Program-made: the position numbers and the translations under genes
Source of the DNA: CAWHJB01 sp963698715
Lineage (GTDB): Bacteria; Chloroflexota; Anaerolineae; Anaerolineales; UBA4823
Length of the DNA stretch: 64,000 bases
NCBI GenBank assembly: GCA_963698715.1
Contig: CAVORW010000004.1
Location: 372,001 to 436,000, forward strand
Reading direction: 5' to 3'
In this document: in pieces, positions 26,797-36,047 of the stretch
How the letters are laid out: each line of letters begins with the position of its first letter
Numbering within the stretch: the first letter of the stretch is position 1
Notes under the pieces: model-generated
Database searches by the model: none
Seen by the model: the letters and a program-made list of their open reading frames with translations, nothing else
What the model was told of the DNA's origin: nothing

Positions 26797-26957
26797 GCAT
26801 CCCGGGCCGCGCAAAGAAGATGGCCACAAGCGATGCGCGCAGGAGCGCACGCCTGCAAACACACTTTTATGGACACTTATCTGCACAACGGGTCAATCGC
26901 TTCAAACCATTCAACTGAGGAATTATTTTTTATTTGCAATCCTAGTGAATTGATATC

Positions 26958-28232
26958 ATGAGTGAATTAGCAATTCGAGTAGAAAATTTAGGAAAAAAAT
27001 ATGTGATCGGATCATCCCCCGATCGCTACCGCACCTTGCGAGATAGTCTGGTCGATGCAGCCAAATGGCCGAAGCGCTTGCTGCGAGGCGAACTGGGTTC
27101 TCGCAAAGAAACCATTATGGCTCTGGACGGTGTATCCTTTGAAGTCCATAAAGGTGAAGTACTGGGTGTTGTTGGTCGTAACGGTGCGGGAAAAAGCACC
27201 TTGCTCAAGATCCTCTCGCGTGTCACCGAACCGTCGCAAGGCTATGCCGAGATCTACGGTCGAGTTGGATCGCTGCTGGAGGTTGGCACTGGGTTTCATC
27301 CTGAACTAACCGGGCGCGAGAACATTGCATTAAACGGCGCTATCTTGGGCATGAAGAAAGCAGAAATAGACCGAAAGTTTGACGAGATCGTTGATTTTTC
27401 CGGTGTTGAAAAATTTATTGACACACCGGTCAAACGCTATTCCAGCGGAATGTACTTGCGGTTGGCATTTGCAGTGGCAGCACATATGGAACCCGAGATC
27501 CTGGTCGTAGACGAAGTGCTGGCGGTCGGGGATGCAGAATTTCAGCGCAAATGCCTGGGCAAGATGAGCGATGTCGCCCAACAGGGACGGACAGTACTGT
27601 TTGTCAGCCATAACATGTCAGCAATTCTGCGTTTGACTCAGGAAACCATTGTGCTAGAGAAGGGCAAGCTGATCTACCGGGCTGCTTCTCCGCAAGCTAT
27701 CGATTACTACCTGACTTCCGGCTTTGCTCAGACTGGCGAGCGCGTCTGGCAAAGCGATGAGATTCCCGCAGATACCAGGCCGTTCCATCCAGTTGCGCTG
27801 CGATTGCGAAACCCACTAGGAACGATTGTAGATACCGTCCGTTCCACCGAGCCCATTAAGATTGAGTTCGAATACCAGCTGGATGAACCGATCACTGGAT
27901 TGCGGGTCGGACTATATCTGCTTACCACACACGGTGAGCATATTTTTACATCCTTTGATACGGATGAGCCTGACAAATTTGAACACTTTGCTACCCGGCC
28001 AGCCGGTTGTTATATCAGCCATTGTGAGATCCCGGCCGATATTTTGAATGATGGTCGGTATGTACTGGGCGTCAATGCCAGTTCTTTCCGAGTGCGGCGC
28101 TATTTCCAGGATGAATATGCCCTGGCCTTTACGGTTGATGCTACTGGAGCGCCCGGCATGCATTGGCTGGAGCCTCGCCTCGGACCGATCCGCCCACGTC
28201 TCTCCTGGCGAATCAAGGAGATTTCCCAGTGA
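26958..28232 (+). CDS. ABC polysaccharide exporter ATPase with C-terminal glycan-binding domain (Wzt-like)
   Basis: A 424-residue protein. Residues 1-245 are the ABC domain: Walker A GRNGAGKSTLLK, signature YSSGMYLRLAFA, Walker B ILVVDEVLAVGD and switch His in FVSHN. Residues 270-424 form a beta-rich Wzt_C-type domain that in known systems recognises the end of the glycan to be exported. Such a domain suggests that the polymer carries a terminal modification, for which the methyltransferases nearby are candidates. It lies 161 bases behind the permease; that gap holds no gene. No clear ribosome site precedes the ATG. Confidence 0.9.
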   Translation: MSELAIRVENLGKKYVIGSSPDRYRTLRDSLVDAAKWPKRLLRGELGSRKETIMALDGVSFEVHKGEVLGVVGRNGAGKSTLLKILSRVTEPSQGYAEIYGRVGSLLEVGTGFHPELTGRENIALNGAILGMKKAEIDRKFDEIVDFSGVEKFIDTPVKRYSSGMYLRLAFAVAAHMEPEILVVDEVLAVGDAEFQRKCLGKMSDVAQQGRTVLFVSHNMSAILRLTQETIVLEKGKLIYRAASPQAIDYYLTSGFAQTGERVWQSDEIPADTRPFHPVALRLRNPLGTIVDTVRSTEPIKIEFEYQLDEPITGLRVGLYLLTTHGEHIFTSFDTDEPDKFEHFATRPAGCYISHCEIPADILNDGRYVLGVNASSFRVRRYFQDEYALAFTVDATGAPGMHWLEPRLGPIRPRLSWRIKEISQ

Positions 28233-29845
28233 CAATACCGGGCAAACGGGCAATCAAAGGAATACTGGGCGAGCTGCCTCTGACAGCAGAATTGTACTGG
28301 CATCTTCGTCAACAAGGCAGGCCGTTAAGCAAGAGTTCTTCCATCCGCCGCACGCAAAAGTGGCTGCCAACCTGGCGCGCCCAGGCGGAAGCAGCCGCCC
28401 GCCGGTCAGAAAAACCAGGGCAGCATGTGATGCTGTTCAGCACTCTCCGTTACTGGCTTGAATACGGCACTCTACTTGGATTCGCGTTTGCAGGTTTCGG
28501 GCATCGAGTAACTCACACGTATCTACCGTACACCAACTGGCGCAAATCTATTAACCGCTTTGATTTGCGACGGCAGAGCGCCTATATTCGGAGTGTGTTG
28601 GCCCCTGGCGAACCGCTCCTGAATTCGGTTTCTCTCCTTGACCTGAGATTTGACCAACCACAACTGCCGGATGAGCTCGTCACTACCATCGAGGAAGTTT
28701 CGCTTCGCGACGTGCAATATACTTTGCAGATCGAAGATGTTGAGCTAAAAGGAAACAGCAATTCGGCCCAACTATACCGCTTGCGGCTGGAGCGCAATAC
28801 CCAGGCTGCCCAATCTGCCCTGCACTGGATGCGAACAAACCAACCAGACGTTGTGATTACCCCCAATGGCAGCATCCTGGAGATGGGTGTTGTGTACCAG
28901 GTCGCCCGCTACCTTCAAATTCCGGTGGTTACCTATGAATTTGGCGAACAGCGCGACCGAATCTGGTTGGCCCGGAATGCGGAAGTGATGCGCCAGGAAA
29001 CCGATGCGTTGTGGACTAAACGCAGTCACCTCAAGTTGGATGCAAGCCAATGGGAGCAGGTGCAATCTCTGTTCGCTTCCCGCCAGCGGGCAAGTCTGTG
29101 GGAAAATTTTTCGCGTCGTTGGCAGGGACAGCCGAACGTAGGCGGTGACAAAGTCCGCCAGGACCTGGGCCTTGACGAAAGGCCAGTTGTCCTGCTGGCT
29201 GCCAACGTTATCGGCGACAGCCTGACTCTGGGCCGCCAGATGTTCAGCCAGAGCATGACCGAATGGCTGCAGCAAACCGCCAGGCGCCTGGCCGGCAACC
29301 CGGATGTTCAGCTGGTCATCCGCATCCACCCCGGCGAGCGTTATACCAAAGGGCCTTCAGTCGCGAATGTCGTCCGGGCTGCTTTGCCAGGATTGCCCAA
29401 CCACATCCATCTGGTAGGCGCTGACGATCCCGTCAACACCTACGACCTGGTTGAAATTGCTGATCTGGGTCTGGTCTACACCACGACGGTCGGTATGGAA
29501 ATGGCAATGAGCGGCGTCCCGGTGATTGTCGCCGGGCAGACCCATTATCGAGGCAAAGGCTTTACCCTTGACCCTGCGAGCTGGGAAGCCTATTTCCAGC
29601 AGCTCGAGGAAGTGCTACAAGACCCTTCCGGCTTCCGATTAACCCGCGGGCAGGTCGAACAGGCCTGGCATTATGCCTATCGTTTTTTCTTTGACTATCC
29701 TGTTCCGTTTCCGTGGCATCTGTTGCATTTTTGGGATGAGTTGGATAACTGGCCCATCGAAAAGGTGCTGGCGCCAGAAGGGTTAGCGCAATTCGGGCCG
29801 GCCTTTGATTACCTGCTTGGCAGTCCCCGCGATTGGAGCCTTTGA
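28229..29845 (+). CDS. Capsule-type GT-B transferase (CDP-glycerophosphotransferase/KpsC-S-like)
   Basis: A 538-residue cytosolic protein starting at a GTG that overlaps the upstream stop, with AAGGAG 8 bases before it. The second half has VIRIHPGER (about residue 370) and, near residue 415, DLGLVYTTTVGMEMAMSG followed by PVIVAG, the donor-site pattern of capsule polysaccharide biosynthesis and CDP-glycerol glycerophosphotransferase-like GT-B enzymes. I cannot name the donor. It is the first of three proteins of this general form in the window (see 44275 and 55634). A methyltransferase gene follows. Confidence 0.7.
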   Translation: MTIPGKRAIKGILGELPLTAELYWHLRQQGRPLSKSSSIRRTQKWLPTWRAQAEAAARRSEKPGQHVMLFSTLRYWLEYGTLLGFAFAGFGHRVTHTYLPYTNWRKSINRFDLRRQSAYIRSVLAPGEPLLNSVSLLDLRFDQPQLPDELVTTIEEVSLRDVQYTLQIEDVELKGNSNSAQLYRLRLERNTQAAQSALHWMRTNQPDVVITPNGSILEMGVVYQVARYLQIPVVTYEFGEQRDRIWLARNAEVMRQETDALWTKRSHLKLDASQWEQVQSLFASRQRASLWENFSRRWQGQPNVGGDKVRQDLGLDERPVVLLAANVIGDSLTLGRQMFSQSMTEWLQQTARRLAGNPDVQLVIRIHPGERYTKGPSVANVVRAALPGLPNHIHLVGADDPVNTYDLVEIADLGLVYTTTVGMEMAMSGVPVIVAGQTHYRGKGFTLDPASWEAYFQQLEEVLQDPSGFRLTRGQVEQAWHYAYRFFFDYPVPFPWHLLHFWDELDNWPIEKVLAPEGLAQFGPAFDYLLGSPRDWSL

Positions 29846-29857
29846 TTGAGAGTGCCT

Positions 29858-30757
29858 ATGCCCGCCGAAATCGACGTGAAGCAGCAAGTTCGTGAATTTT
29901 ATGACCAGGTTGGCTGGAAGTTGGTGGGCGAGGATACTTACCAGAACGCTCACTACGAAGATCTGCGGCCAGTATCGCATGGTTATATCCATGCTTGCCA
30001 CCTGCGAGTGGCGCGCCATCTGAAGGCTCAGGGCAGATACCTGCTAGATGCCGGGTCAGGGCCAATTCAATATCCGGAATATCTGGAATATTCACGCGGC
30101 TATCGCTACCGAGTCTGCGCGGATATTTCGATCACAGCGCTGCAAGAGGCACGCAACAGGGTCGGTGAGCATGGGTTGTTCGTGGTCACTGATGTAGCCA
30201 ACCTGCCTTTTAAACCAGAATCGTTCGACGGAGTCGTATCTCTGCATACCATCCACCATTTGCCAGAACAAGAACACCTCCAGGCGTATGATGAGCTGTA
30301 CCGGGTATTAAAGCCTGGCAGCTCAGCCGCAGTGGTAAATGGGTGGCCCAGCTCGCGGTTAATGAGCTGGTTTAACCCGCTCTTCCAGCTGATCAATCGC
30401 GGCCGCAGCCTGAAGACCCGCCTCTTAGGGCGCCAGGAAAGTCTTCCAAAGACCCAGCCAAAACGCAGCAAGAAGGAAAACTCTGAAGATTTACCAAAAG
30501 GAACCTTCACCAACCGGCATGATGTGAACTGGATTAAAACAGTGGTTGGCAGCCATATGGCGATTGAAATCCTGGTCTGGCGTAGTGTGAGCGTAAAGTT
30601 TTTACGTAATTTGATCCACCCTATATCAGGCGGGCGCCTCTGGCTGCGCCTGTTATTCTGGCTAGAAGACCGGCACCCGCATTATTTCGGAGAAAACGGA
30701 CAATATCCGTTAATCGTGATCCGCAAAGGGTCAGCAGCATCCGGAGCCGATGCCTGA
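29858..30757 (+). CDS. Class I SAM-dependent methyltransferase
   Basis: About 299 residues. The SAM-binding motif I is LLDAGSGPIQYPE (about residue 61), the acidic ribose-binding step is VCADIS, and VSLHTIHHLPEQE forms motif IV. After residue 190 there is a basic hydrophilic insertion (QPKRSKKENS) that is not part of the usual fold. It is probably a glycan or sugar-nucleotide methyltransferase. The ATG at 29858 is preferred over TTG 29846; neither has a strong ribosome site. Confidence 0.78.
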   Translation: MPAEIDVKQQVREFYDQVGWKLVGEDTYQNAHYEDLRPVSHGYIHACHLRVARHLKAQGRYLLDAGSGPIQYPEYLEYSRGYRYRVCADISITALQEARNRVGEHGLFVVTDVANLPFKPESFDGVVSLHTIHHLPEQEHLQAYDELYRVLKPGSSAAVVNGWPSSRLMSWFNPLFQLINRGRSLKTRLLGRQESLPKTQPKRSKKENSEDLPKGTFTNRHDVNWIKTVVGSHMAIEILVWRSVSVKFLRNLIHPISGGRLWLRLLFWLEDRHPHYFGENGQYPLIVIRKGSAASGADA

Positions 30758-30885
30758 ATTAAAATGCCAAATCATATGAACCTATCCGAAAAATGATTTC
30801 TGAGTATTAGTACACTGCGCACCTCAGCAACCACATCGCCTCAGGTTTTTTGGGATAGATACTGAATATGGCAACGGAGAAAATT

Positions 30886-31878
30886 ATGGATTGGAAAGAT
30901 AAAATCGTTTTAGTAACCGGCGGCACCGGTTCATTTGGCAAAAAGTTCGTCGAAATAATGCTGGAGGAGTATCAGCCTGCTAAACTGATTGTTTTCAGCC
31001 GGGATGAACTGAAGCAGCATGAGATGCGAGTTCAGGGTCTGGACCATCCCAACTTGCGATATTTCATCGGCGACGTGCGCGACCAGCTTCGTCTGCGGCG
31101 AGCAATGAACGGGGTTGACATCGTCATTCATGCCGCGGCCCTGAAGCAGGTGCCGGCCTGTGAGTATAACCCAATGGAAGCCATCAAAACCAATATCCTG
31201 GGCAGCAGCAATGTGATCGAAGCTGCCCTGGATGCCGGGGTAAAAAAGGTGCTTGCGCTAAGCACAGATAAAGCAGTAAACCCGGTAAACCTCTATGGGG
31301 CGACCAAACTGGCAGCCGAGAAGCTGTTTGTTCAGAGCAACAGCTATGCAGCTGGCTCTGCAACCCGTTTTAGCTGCGTCCGGTATGGAAATGTGGTTGG
31401 CAGTCGGGGCAGTGTGGTTCCTATCTTCATCCAGCAGCGTAACAATGGCAAATTAACTGTCACAGACGAGCGTATGACCCGTTTCTGGTTGACCCTCGAA
31501 CAGGGCGTGCGTTTTGTGATCCACTGCACGGAAGCGATGTATGGTGGGGAGGTATTCATTCCAAAAATACCTTCTACTCGGATCATAGATCTGGCACGCG
31601 CCATTGCGCCAGATGCCGAATTGGAAGTGATTGGCATCCGCCCTGGCGAAAAGCTGCACGAAGTGCTCCTCCACGAAGAAGAGGCTCGCTCTACGGTTGA
31701 AATGCAAGATATGTTCGTAGTCCAACCGGTTGCAGCCCTCTGGTTTGGGAAGGATTGGGAAAATGAGGGTGTGAGATTGCCAGAAGGTTTCCGATACAGC
31801 AGTGATAAGAATCCGGATTGGTTAAGTGAAAACCAGATCCAGGAGATTATTGCCCCATTCGAACAGATCGTAGGTTAA
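30886..31878 (+). CDS. pseB: UDP-N-acetylglucosamine 4,6-dehydratase (PseB/FlaA1/CapD-type)
   Basis: A 330-residue SDR that opens the pathway to pseudaminic-acid-like or bacillosamine-type sugars by 4,6-dehydration of UDP-GlcNAc. Visible motifs are TGGTGSFGKKFV, FSRDELKQHEMR, HAAALKQVPACEYNP, LSTDKAVNP and YGATKLAAEK, all diagnostic. The ATG at 30886 has GGAG at a 6-base spacing; ATG 30868 is the alternative. No PseC-type aminotransferase lies next to it or elsewhere in the window, so the next step must be supplied elsewhere. I call the reaction with confidence, the end product less so. Confidence 0.87.
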   Translation: MDWKDKIVLVTGGTGSFGKKFVEIMLEEYQPAKLIVFSRDELKQHEMRVQGLDHPNLRYFIGDVRDQLRLRRAMNGVDIVIHAAALKQVPACEYNPMEAIKTNILGSSNVIEAALDAGVKKVLALSTDKAVNPVNLYGATKLAAEKLFVQSNSYAAGSATRFSCVRYGNVVGSRGSVVPIFIQQRNNGKLTVTDERMTRFWLTLEQGVRFVIHCTEAMYGGEVFIPKIPSTRIIDLARAIAPDAELEVIGIRPGEKLHEVLLHEEEARSTVEMQDMFVVQPVAALWFGKDWENEGVRLPEGFRYSSDKNPDWLSENQIQEIIAPFEQIVG

Positions 31879-31893
31879 GCTGTTCGGAAAAAC

Positions 31894-31923
31894 AAGGATC
31901 GAACCTCATTCTGAGGTCTCCTT
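31894..31923 (+). other. Hairpin behind the 4,6-dehydratase gene
   Basis: AAGGA and CCTCA pair with TGAGG and TCCTT around a 3-base loop, with small internal bulges. No T run follows, so it is either a weak terminator or an mRNA processing structure. Confidence 0.35.
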
Positions 31924-32009
31924 GAAATCATGTGGTGGCAACCCAATTGCTGGACAGCCACCAGGGATCATTGAAAATTAAATAGCCGCCAATTAACGGA
32001 GAAAAGGTC

Positions 32010-32921
32010 ATGCGTGTACTTGTCACCGGAGCCAGCGGATTGCTGGGAATCAACGTTGCTCTGGAAGCCAGGCAGGACCATACCGTAATCGGGCTGGTAA
32101 ACACCCATCGTCTGCGGAACGCTCCCTTTAAAGTGCTGACCGCGGACTTACTGACGGAAGGCAGAATCGAGCGCCTGCTCGAAGAGACCTGCCCGGATTG
32201 GGTGATCCACTGCGCAGCGCTGGCCAACCTGGAAGCCTGCGAAAGTGAGCCGGTCCTGGCAGCCCAAATCAATACCGAAGTACCCCGCAAACTGGCATTT
32301 CATGTCGCCAGGGGCGGAGCGCGCCTGCTGTATGTATCCACGGACGCCGTCTTCGACGGGCAGCGGGGCGATTATAGCGAGATGGATTTGCCTAACCCGC
32401 TGAGCGTTTATGCCCGTACCAAACTGGATGGCGAGCGAGCGGTGATGGAAGCTGACCCAACCGCGATTGTCGCCCGAGTAAACCTGTTCGGCTGGAGTTT
32501 GTCCGGCAAGCGCAGCCTGGCAGAATGGTTTTTAAACAACCTTTCAGCTGGTAATCCGGTTATGGGTTTTACGGATGTTTATTTCTGTCCTTTGCTTGCA
32601 AATCATCTGGCACAGATTCTAATGGAAATGCTTGCCCGAGAATTGAGCGGGTTGTTTCACGTGGTGAGCAGCCAATGCATCACAAAATACGAGTTTGGAA
32701 TAGCCCTGGCCCACCAGTTTGGCTTGAATGAGAAGTTAATTTCTCCCACCTCGGTCGAACAATCTGGTTTGAAAGCCGCACGCTCGCCAAAGTTGACTTT
32801 GCAAAACACAAAACTGACCCAGGCTCTGAACCGGACTTTACCTGACTTATCAACAGGCTTGGAACAGTTTTACACACTTTATCAACAGGATTTTCCCCAA
32901 AAAATTCGGGAGATGCAATGA
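32010..32921 (+). CDS. RmlD-type dTDP-4-dehydrorhamnose reductase-like SDR
   Basis: A 303-residue SDR of the RmlD substrate-binding family. It has TGASGLLGINVA for NAD(P)H, STDAVFDGQRG and YARTKLDGE (catalytic Tyr and Lys). There are no RmlA, RmlB or RmlC genes nearby, so a role in rhamnose synthesis is unlikely; it may reduce a keto group in the nonulosonic acid module in which it lies. GGAGAAAAGG precedes the ATG. It overlaps the NeuB-family gene by 4 bases, so the two are coupled. Confidence 0.82.
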   Translation: MRVLVTGASGLLGINVALEARQDHTVIGLVNTHRLRNAPFKVLTADLLTEGRIERLLEETCPDWVIHCAALANLEACESEPVLAAQINTEVPRKLAFHVARGGARLLYVSTDAVFDGQRGDYSEMDLPNPLSVYARTKLDGERAVMEADPTAIVARVNLFGWSLSGKRSLAEWFLNNLSAGNPVMGFTDVYFCPLLANHLAQILMEMLARELSGLFHVVSSQCITKYEFGIALAHQFGLNEKLISPTSVEQSGLKAARSPKLTLQNTKLTQALNRTLPDLSTGLEQFYTLYQQDFPQKIREMQ

Positions 32922-33988
32922 AAATTCAAATTGGCACCCATACTATCAGCGAAAACGACCCGACCTATTTCATCGCGGATATCTCAGCCAACCACGACGG
33001 CGATCTGGAACGGGCCAAGCTTCTGATCCGCCTCGCCAGGCAGGCTGGTGCTGACGCGGCAAAGTTCCAGAACTTCCGTGCCCCGAAAATCGTCTCCGAT
33101 TATGGCTTCAAGGAAATGGGCGGGCAGTTATCACACCAATCCAGTTGGAAAAAATCGGTCTTCGAGGTCTACCAGGATGCTTCCATCCCTTTGGATTGGA
33201 CTCCAATCCTGAAGGCCGAATGTGACCGGGTTGGCATTGATTATTTCTCGTCACCATATGATTTTGATTCGGTTGATATGCTGGAACCCTATGTTCCTGC
33301 GTACAAAATAGGATCAGGCGACATCACCTGGCCAGAGATTCTGGAACGAATGGCTCGCAAGGGCAAACCGGTCATCCTGTCCACCGGGGCCTCGGACCTT
33401 GGTGAAGTTCAACAAGCCGTCAATCTCTTGTTGGGCTTAAATCCCCAGTTGGTGGTTATGCAATGCAATACCAATTACACTGCCAGCCTGGAAAACTATG
33501 ACCATATTCATTTGCGCGTCCTGGAAGCCTACAAAACCCTGTTCCCGGGGGTTATTCTGGGTCTCTCCGATCACACTTTCGGCCACGCAACAGTACTGGG
33601 GGCAGTTGCTCTTGGAGCGCGCGTGATTGAAAAACACTTCACCGACGACAATCAACGGATTGGACCAGACCATCCTTTCTCGATGACTCCCCAGACCTGG
33701 GCCGATATGGTGGCACGCACCCGCGAACTGGAGCGCGCCCTAGGTTCTGCCAATAAAGTTGTCGTTGAAAACGAACAGCAAACGGTAATTGTCCAGCGTC
33801 GTTGTTTGCGAGCCGCCCGAGACATTGCTGCTGGTGAATTCTTTCAGCGGGATATGATCGACGTTTTGCGTCCTGCGACACCTGGCTCAATCAAACCTTA
33901 CGAGCTAGGTTCCGTGATTGGGACCAGATCCCAGACGGATATCCCCGCTGGCAGAGAACTACGCTGGACAGATCTGGTTTCCGGGTAG
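32918..33988 (+). CDS. NeuB-family nonulosonic acid synthase with SAF domain (first of three)
   Basis: A 356-residue enzyme that condenses phosphoenolpyruvate with a six-carbon sugar to give a nine-carbon 2-keto acid. The TIM barrel (about residues 1-285) has ISANHDGDLERA, AAKFQNF, FSSPYDFDS, KIGSGDITWPE, STGASDLGE, LGLSDHTFG and EKHFTDDN. The C-terminal SAF (antifreeze-like) domain covers about 295-355 (RRCLRAARDIAAGE). The Asn/Asp-rich variant SANHDG differs from the GVNHNG of classical NeuB, so the substrate is probably not N-acetylmannosamine. It lies with a PseB-type dehydratase, an RmlD-like reductase and a CMP-transferase of the SpsF type. Confidence 0.88.
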   Translation: MKIQIGTHTISENDPTYFIADISANHDGDLERAKLLIRLARQAGADAAKFQNFRAPKIVSDYGFKEMGGQLSHQSSWKKSVFEVYQDASIPLDWTPILKAECDRVGIDYFSSPYDFDSVDMLEPYVPAYKIGSGDITWPEILERMARKGKPVILSTGASDLGEVQQAVNLLLGLNPQLVVMQCNTNYTASLENYDHIHLRVLEAYKTLFPGVILGLSDHTFGHATVLGAVALGARVIEKHFTDDNQRIGPDHPFSMTPQTWADMVARTRELERALGSANKVVVENEQQTVIVQRRCLRAARDIAAGEFFQRDMIDVLRPATPGSIKPYELGSVIGTRSQTDIPAGRELRWTDLVSG

Positions 33989-34004
33989 ATCATAGGTTGA
34001 GCTT

Positions 34005-35156
34005 TTGGCGCGCATTCTCTACTTCTCACGCGAATATACCACCCACGACCGGCGTTTTCTCTCCGCTCTGGCCCAAACAGAGCATCAGGTCTACTTCTTG
34101 CGCCTCGAAAGACGCGGACATACGCTAGAAGATCGAGCCTTACCTCATCCGATTAAGCTGGTTCATTGGGCAGGGGGACAAGCACCTTTCCGGTGGAGGG
34201 ATTTGCCCCGCTTGGCGATTGACTTGAAACGCATCCTGCGGGAGATTCAACCCGATCTGCTGCATGCCGGGCCCATCCAGACAGCCGGGCTAATTGCAGC
34301 GCTGAGTGGTTTCCAACCCCTGGTCAGCATGTCCTGGGGATCCGATCTGCTGCAAGATGCAGACAGCAGCGCCTGGTATCGTTGGGCGACTCGCTATACC
34401 CTGAGCCACAGCCAGGTGATGATTGGCGACTGCGATCCGGTGCGCCAAAAGGCTATAGCGTTTGGCCTGCCCGACCAACGCATTGTCACCTTTCCCTGGG
34501 GGGTCGATCTGGCCCGCTACCGCCCTGAAGGACCTGACCGGCGACCTGCGGGTCAGCCGGTATTCATGGGCGAGCCATTTATACTGCTTTCCACCCGAGG
34601 CTGGGAACCGATTTATGGCGTTGATGTCATTGCCAGAGCCTTTGTAAAAGCTGCCCGCGGCCGCCCAACACTTCAGCTATGGATGCTGGGCAATGGCTCC
34701 CAGGGCTCCTTGTTGCGCAAGCTATTTACAGACGGTGCAGTGCTCGAGCAGGTGCATTTTCCGGGACAGGTAAGTCAAAATGAACTGCCCGAATTCTTTC
34801 GGTCTGCCGACCTGTATATCAGCGCTTCACACAGTGATGGCACTTCTATCTCCCTGCTGGAAGCCATGGCCTGCGGTCGCCCAGCTCTGGTTTCGGATAT
34901 TCCGGGCAACCAGGCCTGGGTTGAGCCCGGTGTGCAGGGCTGGCTGTTTCCGGATAACGACGCCGAGGCCCTGGCTGCGAACATCGTCTTAGCCCATGAA
35001 AAAATAAATCTGCTGCCTGGAATGGGCCAGGCAGCTCGCCGGCTGGCAAAAGAACGGGCTAACTGGAATGAAAACTTTCAAGAATTGCTCAAAGGATACC
35101 AGTTGGCTCTAAATGAACGGGCTGCCGGCTCAGGTGCCACATTCCCCGCTGCTTAG
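34005..35156 (+). CDS. GT4-family glycosyltransferase
   Basis: A 383-residue GT-B enzyme beginning at TTG. Motifs: SMSWGSDLLQDA in the N-terminal half and SDGTSISLLEAMACGRPALVSD-type donor site near residue 278, seen as SLLEAMACGRPALV. Placed between a nonulosonate synthase and a CMP-transferase, it may transfer the sugar that these two make, though nonulosonic acids are mostly transferred by other families. It has no strong ribosome site. Confidence 0.85.
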   Translation: MARILYFSREYTTHDRRFLSALAQTEHQVYFLRLERRGHTLEDRALPHPIKLVHWAGGQAPFRWRDLPRLAIDLKRILREIQPDLLHAGPIQTAGLIAALSGFQPLVSMSWGSDLLQDADSSAWYRWATRYTLSHSQVMIGDCDPVRQKAIAFGLPDQRIVTFPWGVDLARYRPEGPDRRPAGQPVFMGEPFILLSTRGWEPIYGVDVIARAFVKAARGRPTLQLWMLGNGSQGSLLRKLFTDGAVLEQVHFPGQVSQNELPEFFRSADLYISASHSDGTSISLLEAMACGRPALVSDIPGNQAWVEPGVQGWLFPDNDAEALAANIVLAHEKINLLPGMGQAARRLAKERANWNENFQELLKGYQLALNERAAGSGATFPAA

Positions 35157-35158
35157 TC

Positions 35159-36001
35159 ATGAACCAACCTTCAATCAACGCCATAATCCAGGCCCGGATG
35201 GGCTCCAGCCGGCTTCCAGGCAAAGTACTGCTCAAAATTGGCGATAAGCCAATGCTTGCGCACGTGGTCGATCGAACACGGATGGCAACCAGTGTCGATC
35301 AAGTCATCGTCGCCACAACTCGCGATTCCGCAGACGACCCGGTAGCAGATCTCTGCACCGCGCGGGGTTATGCCTGCTACCGGGGCAGTCTGCATGATGT
35401 GCTCGATCGCTATTATCAGGCTGCCAGCATCTATCCTTGCGATGTGGTGGTGCGCATCACCGCCGATTGCCCCTTGATTGATCCCCAATTGATTGACAAG
35501 GCCGTAAACGCTCTACTAGGATCCGTATCGGAAGACCAAAACTTGATAGTCAGCGAGGTTGAGGCAAGCTCCAGAACGGACGCTCGCTTCCCCTATGATT
35601 TTGTTGCCAACCGATTGCCGCCACCCTGGGGACGCACCTACCCGATCGGCCTGGACGTGGAAGTGTGCACCCTGGCGGCCATGAAGCGCTCCTGGCACGA
35701 GGCCAGCCTGCCGCACGAACGCGAACACGTGATGCCGTACTTGTACGATCAACCGGGCCGGTTCCGTTTTATGCTGCTCAATTATAAGCAAGACTACGGC
35801 GATCTGCGCTGGACAGTGGATACCCCGGAAGACCTGGCAATGGTCCGCCAGCTTTACAGTTTTCTTAACAATAAGACTGGTTTCTCCTGGCTGGATGTTC
35901 TTCACATATTTCTAGAGCATGACGAACTGCAGCAGATCAATGCCACTGTCAACCACAAAGATTATCGGGCCGTTGACGAACGTCGCGGTCCAGGAAACTA
36001 A
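35159..36001 (+). CDS. CMP-sugar cytidylyltransferase of the SpsF/PseF type
   Basis: A 280-residue enzyme. The N-terminal IIQARMGSSRLPGKVL is the nucleotide-binding motif of the CTP_transf_3 group, with VVRITADCPLIDP and WTVDTPEDL further on. These enzymes activate nonulosonic acids as CMP derivatives (PseF, SpsF). It lies two bases behind the GT4 gene and 1.2 kb behind the NeuB-type gene, so it probably activates that product. Confidence 0.85.
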   Translation: MNQPSINAIIQARMGSSRLPGKVLLKIGDKPMLAHVVDRTRMATSVDQVIVATTRDSADDPVADLCTARGYACYRGSLHDVLDRYYQAASIYPCDVVVRITADCPLIDPQLIDKAVNALLGSVSEDQNLIVSEVEASSRTDARFPYDFVANRLPPPWGRTYPIGLDVEVCTLAAMKRSWHEASLPHEREHVMPYLYDQPGRFRFMLLNYKQDYGDLRWTVDTPEDLAMVRQLYSFLNNKTGFSWLDVLHIFLEHDELQQINATVNHKDYRAVDERRGPGN

Positions 36002-36047
36002 TCGCAGGAAAAGCTCTCAACCCTGTTAGTCTCTATTCAGGAACCCT

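Noticed and set aside
26010..26918. Plus-strand open frame of 302 codons overlapping the ABC permease
   Set aside because: It is the other frame of the permease gene, low in hydrophobic helices and without any family pattern; the permease frame is clear.
28772..29329. Minus-strand open frame of 185 codons over the capsule-type transferase
   Set aside because: Shadow of the plus-strand gene; no start site or protein pattern.
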